Assembly: GCA_016932415.1 (NCBI GenBank)
Contig: JAFGCX010000007.1
Span: forward strand, 244,280-308,279
Direction of reading: 5' to 3'
Origin: Candidatus Krumholzibacteriota bacterium
Lineage (GTDB): Bacteria > Krumholzibacteriota > Krumholzibacteriia > Krumholzibacteriales > Krumholzibacteriaceae
Length of the DNA stretch: 64,000 nt
Every line of letters starts with the position of its first letter. The stretch's first letter is position 1. A program made the position numbers and the translations under genes. Shown in pieces: positions 27,201 to 34,355 of this stretch. Under the pieces are notes generated by a model. That model did not search any database, was not told the origin of the DNA, and worked only from the letters and a program-made list of their open reading frames with translations.

Positions 27201-27323
27201 GCCTCGACCGTCGATGCCATCCGCGAGACCGAGCTGGCCCGCGTCGAAGAAAGCCGCCGCCGCTTCAACCGCATCCACCCTTCTCTCTGGGGCGGTATCA
27301 TCTCTGAAGGCGACTGGCGCTGA
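24267..27323 (+). CDS. Exported TPR-CHAT caspase-like protease
   Basis: 1018 residues from GTG 24267. The N terminus (KYFILFVIASLGFLVSTTTSLLS) is a signal peptide or anchor. Kinesin-light-chain-type TPRs fill about 40-470 (GRHAEARPLFEKALRVE, GDFKRSEDLFRRALEIARP, GRYDSAFASARRSVETA). A helical linker follows, then the CHAT domain at about 620-1015 with its dyad His863 (HFATHG) and Cys924 (LCSCGSG), and GEGMFGLRRAF. The final conserved block is WGGIISEGDW instead of the usual WAGFVLIG. There is no second membrane helix, unlike the protein at 490-3378. It is divergent from an ECF sigma/anti-sigma pair across 130 bp. A role in cutting the anti-sigma outer domain is inferred from topology and order only. 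Confidence 0.9.
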   Translation: MKASVDKYFILFVIASLGFLVSTTTSLLSMTAAVEETSNARALFDLATRLISEDSLEDADRILLRAATLTENDTMNSRKLLADIHTARGRIALRLGRHAEARPLFEKALRVETPGRGADHAEYVPAISGLAALELIEGDFKRSEDLFRRALEIARPAYGDADPVMIDAVIGYATVLGYKGEYIAAEEILRPHFETVTNEYGDTDDRSIRLMLSRAEVLSTLGRDVESTLLYRRAAAAAEKVYKADHATRALALSGLAHTYRRAGQGQEARSLYRQCIEIVVRKHGSPHPDLVHYRSRLGMSLFEGNRWSEEALASIDLAISEATQLYGEDSYQVAIEKRQMVLIRMGRLEWTMAATVFESCLPTLTRYFGADHPFLSKILKGIAWTYFNMGRSNAAIASIGKAVSLHETTKGGDRFELAYLLSIKASIEIDAGRYDSAFASARRSVETAIGVQEENLQISSSSEVIHYAVRPYTSARGLVTAAAAHPALTREDWGIAFALVARTHGSVLDWQAERHRLLRSSQRARRSNEAVEKASQYLANLVVNGPGVDTAAYHDELERAGRNVEEADRAASAATEELRAGSDFTPLHQRVSLSTLCGALDPGVTLIHFLTYGKIVGRPSEKPSWRLPFYAAFRLSKGDEGIPDLSFIDLGSVNSIDSLVDGYRDSIEAMEAGRRPSARDEAEYRRYALALYERLWAPLFSDEDERPGSDLAEAGAPLILIVPDSRLHEVDFNTLLSPGGTLVIEKWKTHILSSAVDLLKTPVTYERGSDLLAVGNPARDTTDPLTMAPPDQDADQTDRLFCMDAASVATPLPGAEREAAAVAKLFSRETGESTVLLSGAEATESRVKREIAGKRIVHFATHGFVCDEDAMRERMAGETPIDPLLMSGLVLAPGHESDDGLLTAQEVTCLDLRTVDWVVLCSCGSGLGRVVSGEGMFGLRRAFEIAGARTVIMALWRLDDNGTRLLTEEIYARRIAGASTVDAIRETELARVEESRRRFNRIHPSLWGGIISEGDWR

Positions 27324-27410
27324 CCCCCTCTTTTTTTTCGATCCATCTGTAACGTTTTACCTGTTAAAGCGATGATCAGGGTAGAAACAACTTTTCAGGG
27401 GGAGACCGTA

Positions 27411-30400
27411 ATGAAAACCTTTTTTTGCCTGATTTTTTCAATCGTTGCACTAATGAATTCCGGTACGCTTAACGCGGCGAAGGTCCAGATCGATGCGTCC
27501 GAAGACTCATATGTCCTGAGTACCACGCCGACTACGTCCTATGGCAGCGCATCTACGCTGCTGGTCAAACACGACGTGTCGCCTTCGGAGGTACTCGCCA
27601 GGGCTTTTATAAAATTCGATCTGTCGTCCATCCCCGCCGACGCGACTATACAGGCTGCCCTGTTATGCCTGTATGACCAGACAGCTGCTGGCGGAAACAG
27701 ACTTCCCGTATACGCCGTCAGCTCTGGATGGTCGGAGATAGATATAAACTGGGACAACCAGCCCTCCTTCGACCCGGCCGAGATAGGAACACTACCCGGC
27801 TTCGCCGGAGCGCAGTGGTTCAGCGTCGATGTGACCTCTGTCGTTGAAGAGTGGCGGGGAGGTACCCGTTCGAACCACGGCCTTCTGGTCAAGGAGGGAA
27901 GCGGATACTGCCTTGCCGCAAGCCCCGAACCATTCGGACCGCGGACTTTCAGAAGCAGTGAATATTTCGGGTTCAAACCATATCTCATGGTGATCTATGG
28001 AGCCGAAACTCTGGAAATAACATCGGTGGCTGACGCGCATGTCAAGTCGGCAACACCGGACGTCAACTACGGTTCGAGCGAAGCGTTGCAGGTCATCAAC
28101 ACGGGATGCTGGAGTTACCTGAGATTTGACACTGGAAGTCTTCCCCTGGGAACATCGATCGAGTACGCCCGTATTCGTCTATACCAGTACTCCTTTGGCG
28201 GATTAGTGGGAGGTTCTTTCCCGATCAGCGCTCACAATGTCAACTCGTCATGGACCGAAGGAGCGATCACGTGGACGACGAAACCGGCATTCAATACCGT
28301 ACCGGAATCGTTCTGTTTCGGAATCGCCGGGTCCTCACATGTCGGGTGGGTCGATCTCGACGTGACGGAGTCTTTGCAGGGATGGCTCGCCGGCGGCGAT
28401 AATTACGGTATCGTTGTTAAAAATCCCTTTGAAATCACTTTTTCCATGCCCCAGGCAGGTAATTTCCGCAGCAGGGAATATGCGGGGACCGAATACCGGC
28501 CACAGATAGAAGTGTTCTACTCGTCGGAGCCGGAAAATCAGTTCATCCCCTCCCAGAGCCTCACCGGCGTCTATATGGGAGACGATTGCTGGGGTGATAT
28601 AGACGGCGACGGCGACCTCGACCTGATCGTATGCGGCGACACGGGGTTCGGTGCGGTCACCAGCATCTATTTCAACTTTTCCGGGACGTTGACGGAATCA
28701 TTCTCATCTTCCATTCCGGATATCCTCTGCAGCGCGAGCAGCGACAATATCGACCTGGGAGATTATGACAATGACGGCGACCTCGATCTCGCCATAGCAG
28801 GCGAGGCGTCTGCCGTCCCGATCACCGGGATCTATAAAAATAATGGCAGCGGAACCTTCACCCTCGACACAAGACAGTCGCTCACCCAGCTAAAGAACAC
28901 CTCCCTTGCCTGGGGAGACTACGACGGCGACGGTGACCTTGATCTGTACGTCCAGGGATACACGGGGTCGGTTGTCAACTCGACGCTGTACAGAAACGAT
29001 GGTACCGGACTCCTCTCTCCCGCTACAACCTCGCTGACCGGTCTGTTCGCTGGATCAGCAGACTGGATCGATTTCGATGGCGACGGCGATCTCGACCTCG
29101 CTGTCACCGGGTCTACGACCCTGGCAAGAATGACAATCTTTTACGAAAACATCGGAGGCACGCTTACTTCACTTGGAGATAAGGGACTCCCAGGCCTTGC
29201 CTATTCGGATATGGCATGGGGAGATTACGATAACGACGGCGACATGGACCTGGCTCTTACCGGTGAATCGTACAATCCCAACATCGAGTATGCCCGCGTC
29301 TACAACAACGACGGCGGTGGCGGCCTGACGCTCGCCTGGCAGACATCAGGCCTTCGGATGAGCTCCTGCGCGTGGGGCGACTTCACCAACGACGGGAAAC
29401 TCGATCTGGCGTTCTGCGGAGACGACGCCATCGTCGGCCAGCAGACTTACCTTTTCTACAACGATGGTACCAATGATTTCGCGCGCCTGACGCAACCTGC
29501 CGTCGCAGACGTCTACCGCGGAACGGTGAGCTGGGCCGATGTCGACAATGACGCGGACCTCGACCTCTTCCTGACCGGAGACCCCACTTATTCCGGAACT
29601 CCCATCGCCATACTCTACGATAACACTTCCGGGCCGGCCAACACCCCCCCATCTCCTCCAAACCTGTTCGGCACGGTGCGTAAATCTGGATTTACGCCTT
29701 TCACCGCCGACACTCTCATCATGCGCTGGGACGGCGCTCAGGACGCTGAGACGTCGGAGCGGGGCCTCTACTACTGCGTGCGGGTGGGGACTGAAAGGTG
29801 GGGAGAGGATATCTTCTCGGGGACATATGGATCGCCTCTCATGGGAAACGTCCAGGCATCGAACGAGCTGAGAGTGACAATCCCTCCGTCGGGGCCCGAC
29901 AACCACTTCTACTGGAGCGTAAAGGCTGTCGACGCGGGTCTTATGGCCTCCGGCTGGTCGGTGCAGCAGTGCAGCTGGGATCCCGACAGCCTATGGTCGT
30001 ACGATGACGACCCGGTCGACGACGCGTTCGTCGATAACGCGTTACCCAATACTCCCTTGGGATCTACGCAAGAGCTTAACCTCATCGTCGGCGACGCGTG
30101 GAATTCAGGCAATATCGCCCGGACATATATCAAGTTCAATCCTCCCATCTCTCCCGAACCCGGCGCGGAGATCTCGCGGGCCGAGCTCCACGTGTACTGC
30201 CGGAGCGTCATATCGCCTGTTTCATACTACATATCAGCCTGGGATGAAAGTGATGATTTCTGGGATGAGTCTACCATAACATGGAATAACGCTCCCACTT
30301 GGCTCTATTACTACCCACGGGACGTAATCAGAGTCACTCCCGGATGGAATGTGTGGGACGTCACGAAGAGTCTGACCGCGATGGTGGACAATGAGGTCAC

Positions 30401-30830
30401 ATTCGTTCTTCGCGGATCGACTCCCCTCGAAGGGACATCAGGAGTATGGGCCGAATTTGACAGCAAGGAATTCGAGAACGCGCCATTTCTCAGGATCCAT
30501 TACGTCTCGCTGGTCGGGGATGATGAAAACGGCGCTACTCCCGGATGCGTAGAACTCTCACAGAATATTCCAAACCCTTTCAACCCGGCAACGCGGATCA
30601 GCTTCACTATCCCCGGCCGATCGGAAAACGAACATGTGACGCTCAGGATCTACGATGTGGCAGGGAGGCTGATGCGAACGCTTCTCGACGAGTCCAGAAG
30701 CGCTGGGCTTCACACCGTCATCTGGGACGGAAAGGACCGGAACGGTTCACCGGTCGCCAGCGGTATCTATTTTTACCGTCTCCAGTGGAACGGAAAGACG
30801 CGGTCGAGAAAAATGGTACTGCTTCGCTAA
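27411..30830 (+). CDS. Exported protein with three DNRLRE domains, FG-GAP repeats and FlgD-type sorting tail
   Basis: 1139 residues from ATG 27411, preceded by AGGGGGA; the signal peptide is MKTFFCLIFSIVALMNSG. Two DNRLRE domains come first (IDASEDSYVLSTTPTTSYGS with LARAFIKFDLSSIP; then VADAHVKSATPDVNYGSSEA with LRFDTGSLPLGTSIEYARIRLY). About seven FG-GAP/VCBS repeats with Ca-loop signatures follow (DIDGDGDLDL, DYDNDGDLDL, DYDGDGDLDL, DFDGDGDLDL, DVDNDADLDL). After an FN3-like module a third DNRLRE domain (DDAFVDNALPNTPLGS, YIKFNPP) precedes the sorting tail (NIPNPFNPATRISF, ASGIYFYRL, RSRKMVLLR). DNRLRE modules occur in exported carbohydrate-active and adhesive proteins. The gene is 87 nt downstream of the TPR-CHAT gene and may be read through from it. 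Confidence 0.87.
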   Translation: MKTFFCLIFSIVALMNSGTLNAAKVQIDASEDSYVLSTTPTTSYGSASTLLVKHDVSPSEVLARAFIKFDLSSIPADATIQAALLCLYDQTAAGGNRLPVYAVSSGWSEIDINWDNQPSFDPAEIGTLPGFAGAQWFSVDVTSVVEEWRGGTRSNHGLLVKEGSGYCLAASPEPFGPRTFRSSEYFGFKPYLMVIYGAETLEITSVADAHVKSATPDVNYGSSEALQVINTGCWSYLRFDTGSLPLGTSIEYARIRLYQYSFGGLVGGSFPISAHNVNSSWTEGAITWTTKPAFNTVPESFCFGIAGSSHVGWVDLDVTESLQGWLAGGDNYGIVVKNPFEITFSMPQAGNFRSREYAGTEYRPQIEVFYSSEPENQFIPSQSLTGVYMGDDCWGDIDGDGDLDLIVCGDTGFGAVTSIYFNFSGTLTESFSSSIPDILCSASSDNIDLGDYDNDGDLDLAIAGEASAVPITGIYKNNGSGTFTLDTRQSLTQLKNTSLAWGDYDGDGDLDLYVQGYTGSVVNSTLYRNDGTGLLSPATTSLTGLFAGSADWIDFDGDGDLDLAVTGSTTLARMTIFYENIGGTLTSLGDKGLPGLAYSDMAWGDYDNDGDMDLALTGESYNPNIEYARVYNNDGGGGLTLAWQTSGLRMSSCAWGDFTNDGKLDLAFCGDDAIVGQQTYLFYNDGTNDFARLTQPAVADVYRGTVSWADVDNDADLDLFLTGDPTYSGTPIAILYDNTSGPANTPPSPPNLFGTVRKSGFTPFTADTLIMRWDGAQDAETSERGLYYCVRVGTERWGEDIFSGTYGSPLMGNVQASNELRVTIPPSGPDNHFYWSVKAVDAGLMASGWSVQQCSWDPDSLWSYDDDPVDDAFVDNALPNTPLGSTQELNLIVGDAWNSGNIARTYIKFNPPISPEPGAEISRAELHVYCRSVISPVSYYISAWDESDDFWDESTITWNNAPTWLYYYPRDVIRVTPGWNVWDVTKSLTAMVDNEVTFVLRGSTPLEGTSGVWAEFDSKEFENAPFLRIHYVSLVGDDENGATPGCVELSQNIPNPFNPATRISFTIPGRSENEHVTLRIYDVAGRLMRTLLDESRSAGLHTVIWDGKDRNGSPVASGIYFYRLQWNGKTRSRKMVLLR

Positions 30831-30863
30831 AACAAGATTCAGGCGGGTACGGAGGGGGCAAGT

Positions 30864-30888
30864 GGCCCGGAGCGTATCGCTCCGGGCC
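30864..30888. terminator. Bidirectional terminator hairpin
   Basis: GGCCCGGAGCG and CGCTCCGGGCC form a perfect 11-bp stem with a TAT loop, between the convergent ends of the DNRLRE gene and the DUF4412 gene. T-runs are short, but the stem is very strong and well placed. Confidence 0.7.
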
Positions 30889-30905
30889 TTCTCCGGAGAT
30901 CCTCG

Positions 30906-31664
30906 TTATTTCGATTTCTTGTAATCTTTCGGAATATCATACGTCCCTGACGGCGCGGCCTTTTCAGAGATCTCGACGATCTCGATGGTCGATCTGACCT
31001 CGGCCCCCATCGCCTCGGATTTCGCCTCCTGGTACACTATTATCCCCTTCACCTTCTTCATTTCTTTCATGACCTCGGCGAATCCGTCATAATTCGCCAT
31101 CATCGCGTTTGAGGCGGACCAGTAGAGCCCGGGGTCCACATTGATATCCTCCGTGGCCCAGGCTTCGGCGGTCGATTTTCCCATCGGCATCGCGAGGGTT
31201 ATTATATATTTCCGGCAGTCCCAGTCCTTGATCTTTTTCGTCTCGGATGTCTCGGTGACCGAAGCATCGAACTTCATCATCGCGCCTGCCATCCCCTTCA
31301 TCTTCTCAGCCATCGCTTTCGCGTCCTCATCGCCAGCAGTCTCATCTTCTACAGCCTTGTCTATCGCCTTATTCAAATCCATTGAAGTCTCGGCATATGT
31401 CTTTTCGGCGTGATTGAGGAAATAAAGAATATCTTTGGATGGAATGACGATCACGGAAGAACCATCGGCAAGATCGATCCTCGCGTGGTCCTTGCCTATC
31501 CATGTTACCGATGTCTCGTCTTTCGCCGGCTGAGTCTGCCCCATGATAGTGAACCCGTCAGTATGGCTGACCTGCTTCATCCAGGTGTCGGCATGGGACG
31601 ATCCGCAGATGAAAAGAAGCGAAAGAACTGCAATAACGACCACTCGCGCGGTGCTGTTTCTCAT
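30906..31664 (-). CDS. DUF4412-type exported protein
   Basis: 252 residues with a signal peptide (MRNSTARVVVIAVLSLLFICGSSHA). The pattern matches the DUF4412 family: TWMKQVSHTDGFTIMGQTQPAK, then a strand pair (TWIGKDHARIDLADGSSVIVIPSKDILYFLNHAEKTYAE), then an Asp/Met-rich helix, then ETKKIKDWDCRKYIITLAMPMG with a conserved WxC, and AEAWATEDINVDPGLY. Such proteins are periplasmic with an LolA-like flavour, but the biochemical role is unknown. The Met-rich central part (AMAEKMKGMAGAMMKF) is notable. It ends at a terminator shared with the convergent gene. Confidence 0.75.
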   Translation of the reverse strand: MRNSTARVVVIAVLSLLFICGSSHADTWMKQVSHTDGFTIMGQTQPAKDETSVTWIGKDHARIDLADGSSVIVIPSKDILYFLNHAEKTYAETSMDLNKAIDKAVEDETAGDEDAKAMAEKMKGMAGAMMKFDASVTETSETKKIKDWDCRKYIITLAMPMGKSTAEAWATEDINVDPGLYWSASNAMMANYDGFAEVMKEMKKVKGIIVYQEAKSEAMGAEVRSTIEIVEISEKAAPSGTYDIPKDYKKSK

Positions 31665-31966
31665 TACTATCTCCTTCCTTGTTGAAACTGTTAATTGATA
31701 TTCAGAATCGGATTATACATCCCCCCCGATCGTTATTGTCAAGCCGAAACAATGAAGGGAAATTTTTTCGCACGGACCGTATATCGCAATGTCATATAAC
31801 AAGTTACAGGGCGCCATATCCCCCGGTGGGTCAGGCATTTGTCCCTCAAATCCGCAACACACCTTGATGCCCCGTGTGCTGCCAGCAATAAAGGGTTGCG
31901 CTCTTCCATCATTCAGGTGATTTTGACGTAGACATCTTTATTTTCACGGTCTCATTGAAGGCTCTT

Positions 31967-32476
31967 ATGGGTTTTTTGATAAAATACAGTAATACTTCGA
32001 AAGCATTTCCAGCCAGGATGTGCCGGTGGTTGCTGATAGTTGCCGGCGTCCTGTCTGTCGGGTTAGCCACAGCAGGCATTTTCCTTCCGCTTTTGCCGAC
32101 CACTCCTTTTCTGCTGCTGGCTGCCGCCTGTTTTTTCAGGGCATCAGACAGGCTCTATCAGTGGCTTATAGATCACAGATGGCTTGGCCCATACATCAAA
32201 AACTACCGTGAGCACAGGGCCATTACCAGGCGCGCAAGGATAGTTATCCTGCTGATGCTCTGGTGTACCCTTGGTTATGCCGCTTTAACGGCGACCCATT
32301 CCCTGGCGATACGGATTCTATTATCACTGATCGGTATCGGTGTCACAGTGCATGTTATGAGTATCAGGACTCTGCCCCTGGAGATCTTCTCCGATAAGGT
32401 CACAACCACAACGGAGGATGTTAATGAACAAGAGATGCATGAAGCAACAGCGCGTAATCGCTCGAAATCCACTTGA
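31967..32476 (+). CDS. DUF454 (YbaN-like) inner-membrane protein
   Basis: 169 residues from ATG 31967, with GAAGG five nt upstream; an in-frame TTG 12 nt earlier is less likely. Typical family landmarks are present: CRWLLIVAGVLSVGLATAGIFLPLLPTTPFLLLAAACFFRAS, a WLIDHRWLGPYIKNYREHRAI loop, then two more membrane helices (VILLMLWCTLGYAAL, ILLSLIGIGVTVHVM). It is an integral inner-membrane protein of unknown function; E. coli YbaN is the model. The -35 of the next gene overlaps its stop codon, so it is not an operon with it. The 290 bp upstream hold no other gene. Confidence 0.88.
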   Translation: MGFLIKYSNTSKAFPARMCRWLLIVAGVLSVGLATAGIFLPLLPTTPFLLLAAACFFRASDRLYQWLIDHRWLGPYIKNYREHRAITRRARIVILLMLWCTLGYAALTATHSLAIRILLSLIGIGVTVHVMSIRTLPLEIFSDKVTTTTEDVNEQEMHEATARNRSKST

Positions 32477-32501
32477 AAAAGACCCGCAGGCGTGATACAA
32501 T
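32473..32501 (+). promoter_or_regulatory. Strong sigma70-like promoter, extended -10
   Basis: TTGAAA, a 17-nt spacer and TACAAT with a TGA extension; five of six matches in each hexamer. It overlaps the stop of the DUF454 gene and lies 54 nt before the next start codon. Confidence 0.6.
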
Positions 32502-32555
32502 TTCTCAAGCGGTAATTCGGTCATTAAAAACAAATATCACGATTGGGGGAAAAGG

Positions 32556-34253
32556 ATGCGCGGTAGATCTCGCCAGCCGGTTCTTTTCGGTCTTTTGATC
32601 CTTTTCTGTTTCTCGCTATCCATTCAGGCGGCCTGGGAAGAAGACGGGACTCTTGTCGAGCCAGCTCCTGAATCTCCGGTGGAGGTTATTTTCAGGGATC
32701 TTAGAATGGCAGACAATGGTATGTGTGGCATCGGTCTCGGATGGTTCATCGCCGGATCAAGTAAATATTATTACCAGGGGCTGAATTGGGAGGGCAGTCT
32801 ACTCTGGCCCTCTGATCCTGTCTCGTGGATCCTGCCGGGGGGATATTTAGCTGGAATTCCCCGGATCGCGTCTGACAATACAGGCGGGATGTACCTGACA
32901 AGTTCCGGGAGCACTCCCGATTTGCGCCATGCCTTTATCACAGCACGCCTTTATGCCGCCGCAGATACTGTAACTGATATCGATTTTTTTGACGGGTACT
33001 TGGGAGAAAAATCACTGCTCTACCCCTCCATAGTATCAGACGGATATACGGGAGCAATAGTCTGCTGGGGCGAGTATCCTGAAATCTTACCCTCGTACGG
33101 AATTATTAAAGCACAGAGAATAATGAACGATAACACTGTTCTGTGGGAAACGAACGGTACAGTGCTATGTAATATGGCAGGAACCCGCTATTCACCGGTG
33201 GCGGCTGCCGACGGATCGGGCGGAGCTATCATAGTCTGGATTGATTGCAGGGATCCCGGAAGGGAGATCTATGCGCAGCGGATCGATTTCGCGGGGGTCA
33301 CCAAATGGACAACCAACGGGATACCTGTCTGCGCGGCGGGAGGAGAGCCGTCCAATTACGATATCTTCGCCCAGCCGCCCGGGGGCGCTATTGCCACCTG
33401 GGTCGACCAGCGCAATGGCGGCAAGGATATCTACATCCAGCACCTCGCCAGCGACGGATCGCTACTCTGGGCCGCTGAAGGAGCGCCTGTCTGTCTCGCC
33501 CCCGGCACCCAGGATTATCCGTTCGCCGTGACTGACGGAATCGGTGGAGCTCTCGTCATCTGGAAAGATTTTCGCTCGGGTGACTCTGATATTTATGCTC
33601 AGAGGATCAGCTCTCTCGGCGAAGCGCTCTGGGCAGAAAACGGAGTCCCCGTTGCCTGCGGTCCCGGCGACCAGAGGTGCCCGCGGATCTGCTCCAGTGG
33701 CGACGGCGGGGCGATAATCGCCTGGGTGGACGACTCGACCGGTGAATCAGATATCTATTGTCAGGCTGTGGACAGCGATGGTTCTTTCTGCTGGGGACCT
33801 GGCTTCGTTCCTGTCTGCACAGCCGCTGGCGACCAGGACGAAGTCGTGATCCAGAAGCACTGCCTCGGCGGCGCGTTCATTGCCTGGGTAGATTTCAGAA
33901 GCTCATCTTATGGGGAGATCCGCGCGACGCATATCCTGCCCACTACTACCGATGCCGATACGCCTGTCATGGGAGAGGAATTGATCCTCGGACAGAATTA
34001 TCCCAACCCGTTCAATCCGGCGACGACGATTTCTTTCGACATGAAAAAAGCTGCCGGGATCACCCTGAAGATCTACGACCCGGCGGGACGCCTGGTAAGA
34101 ACACTTGTAGATGAATATCGCGGGAGCGGTTCGTACAACGAGATATGGGACGGCCTGAGTGATACGGGAATGAAAGTCTCGAGCGGAACATATTTTTACC
34201 AGGTCACAAGCGGAACGGAAAAACGCTCCAGGAAGATGGTGCTTCTGCGCTGA
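32556..34253 (+). CDS. Exported eight-repeat propeller protein with FlgD-type sorting tail (short paralog)
   Basis: 565 residues with a signal peptide (LFGLLILFCFSLSIQAAWEEDG). It is a paralog of the proteins at 20032 and 49511 but goes straight from the repeats to the sorting tail. Eight units can be counted. The first three are degenerate (YYYQGLNWEG, AFITARLYA, IIKAQRIMND) and the last five clear (IYAQRI, IYIQHL, IYAQRI, IYCQAV, IRATHI), each followed by LW or KW and an outer NG or EG. The tail reads NYPNPFNPATTISF, WDGLSDTGMK, SSGTYFYQV, SRKMVLLR. Keeping the count at eight despite divergence supports a closed eight-bladed propeller. The start has a GGGGGAAAAGG ribosome site. Confidence 0.87.
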   Translation: MRGRSRQPVLFGLLILFCFSLSIQAAWEEDGTLVEPAPESPVEVIFRDLRMADNGMCGIGLGWFIAGSSKYYYQGLNWEGSLLWPSDPVSWILPGGYLAGIPRIASDNTGGMYLTSSGSTPDLRHAFITARLYAAADTVTDIDFFDGYLGEKSLLYPSIVSDGYTGAIVCWGEYPEILPSYGIIKAQRIMNDNTVLWETNGTVLCNMAGTRYSPVAAADGSGGAIIVWIDCRDPGREIYAQRIDFAGVTKWTTNGIPVCAAGGEPSNYDIFAQPPGGAIATWVDQRNGGKDIYIQHLASDGSLLWAAEGAPVCLAPGTQDYPFAVTDGIGGALVIWKDFRSGDSDIYAQRISSLGEALWAENGVPVACGPGDQRCPRICSSGDGGAIIAWVDDSTGESDIYCQAVDSDGSFCWGPGFVPVCTAAGDQDEVVIQKHCLGGAFIAWVDFRSSSYGEIRATHILPTTTDADTPVMGEELILGQNYPNPFNPATTISFDMKKAAGITLKIYDPAGRLVRTLVDEYRGSGSYNEIWDGLSDTGMKVSSGTYFYQVTSGTEKRSRKMVLLR

Positions 34254-34287
34254 TATTTTGCCCTGATCGGAAAGCGCCCGAAATGAG

Positions 34288-34332
34288 AATCCGGCTGCCT
34301 GACAGGCCATCTGCCCGGCAGCCGGATTTTTT
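34288..34332 (+). terminator. Rho-independent terminator
   Basis: AATCCGGCTGCC and GGCAGCCGGATT pair as a 12-bp stem around a 17-nt loop, and a T-run follows. It lies just after the stop of the 32556 gene. Confidence 0.8.
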
Positions 34333-34355
34333 GCGCTTTTTTGACACCCCCCGCT

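Noticed and set aside
22540-27323. Type III-E CRISPR (Craspase) locus
   Set aside because: TPR-CHAT and sigma genes are present, but there is no Cas7-11-like effector, no Csx30/31 homolog recognised, and no repeat array; the CHAT proteins are exported.
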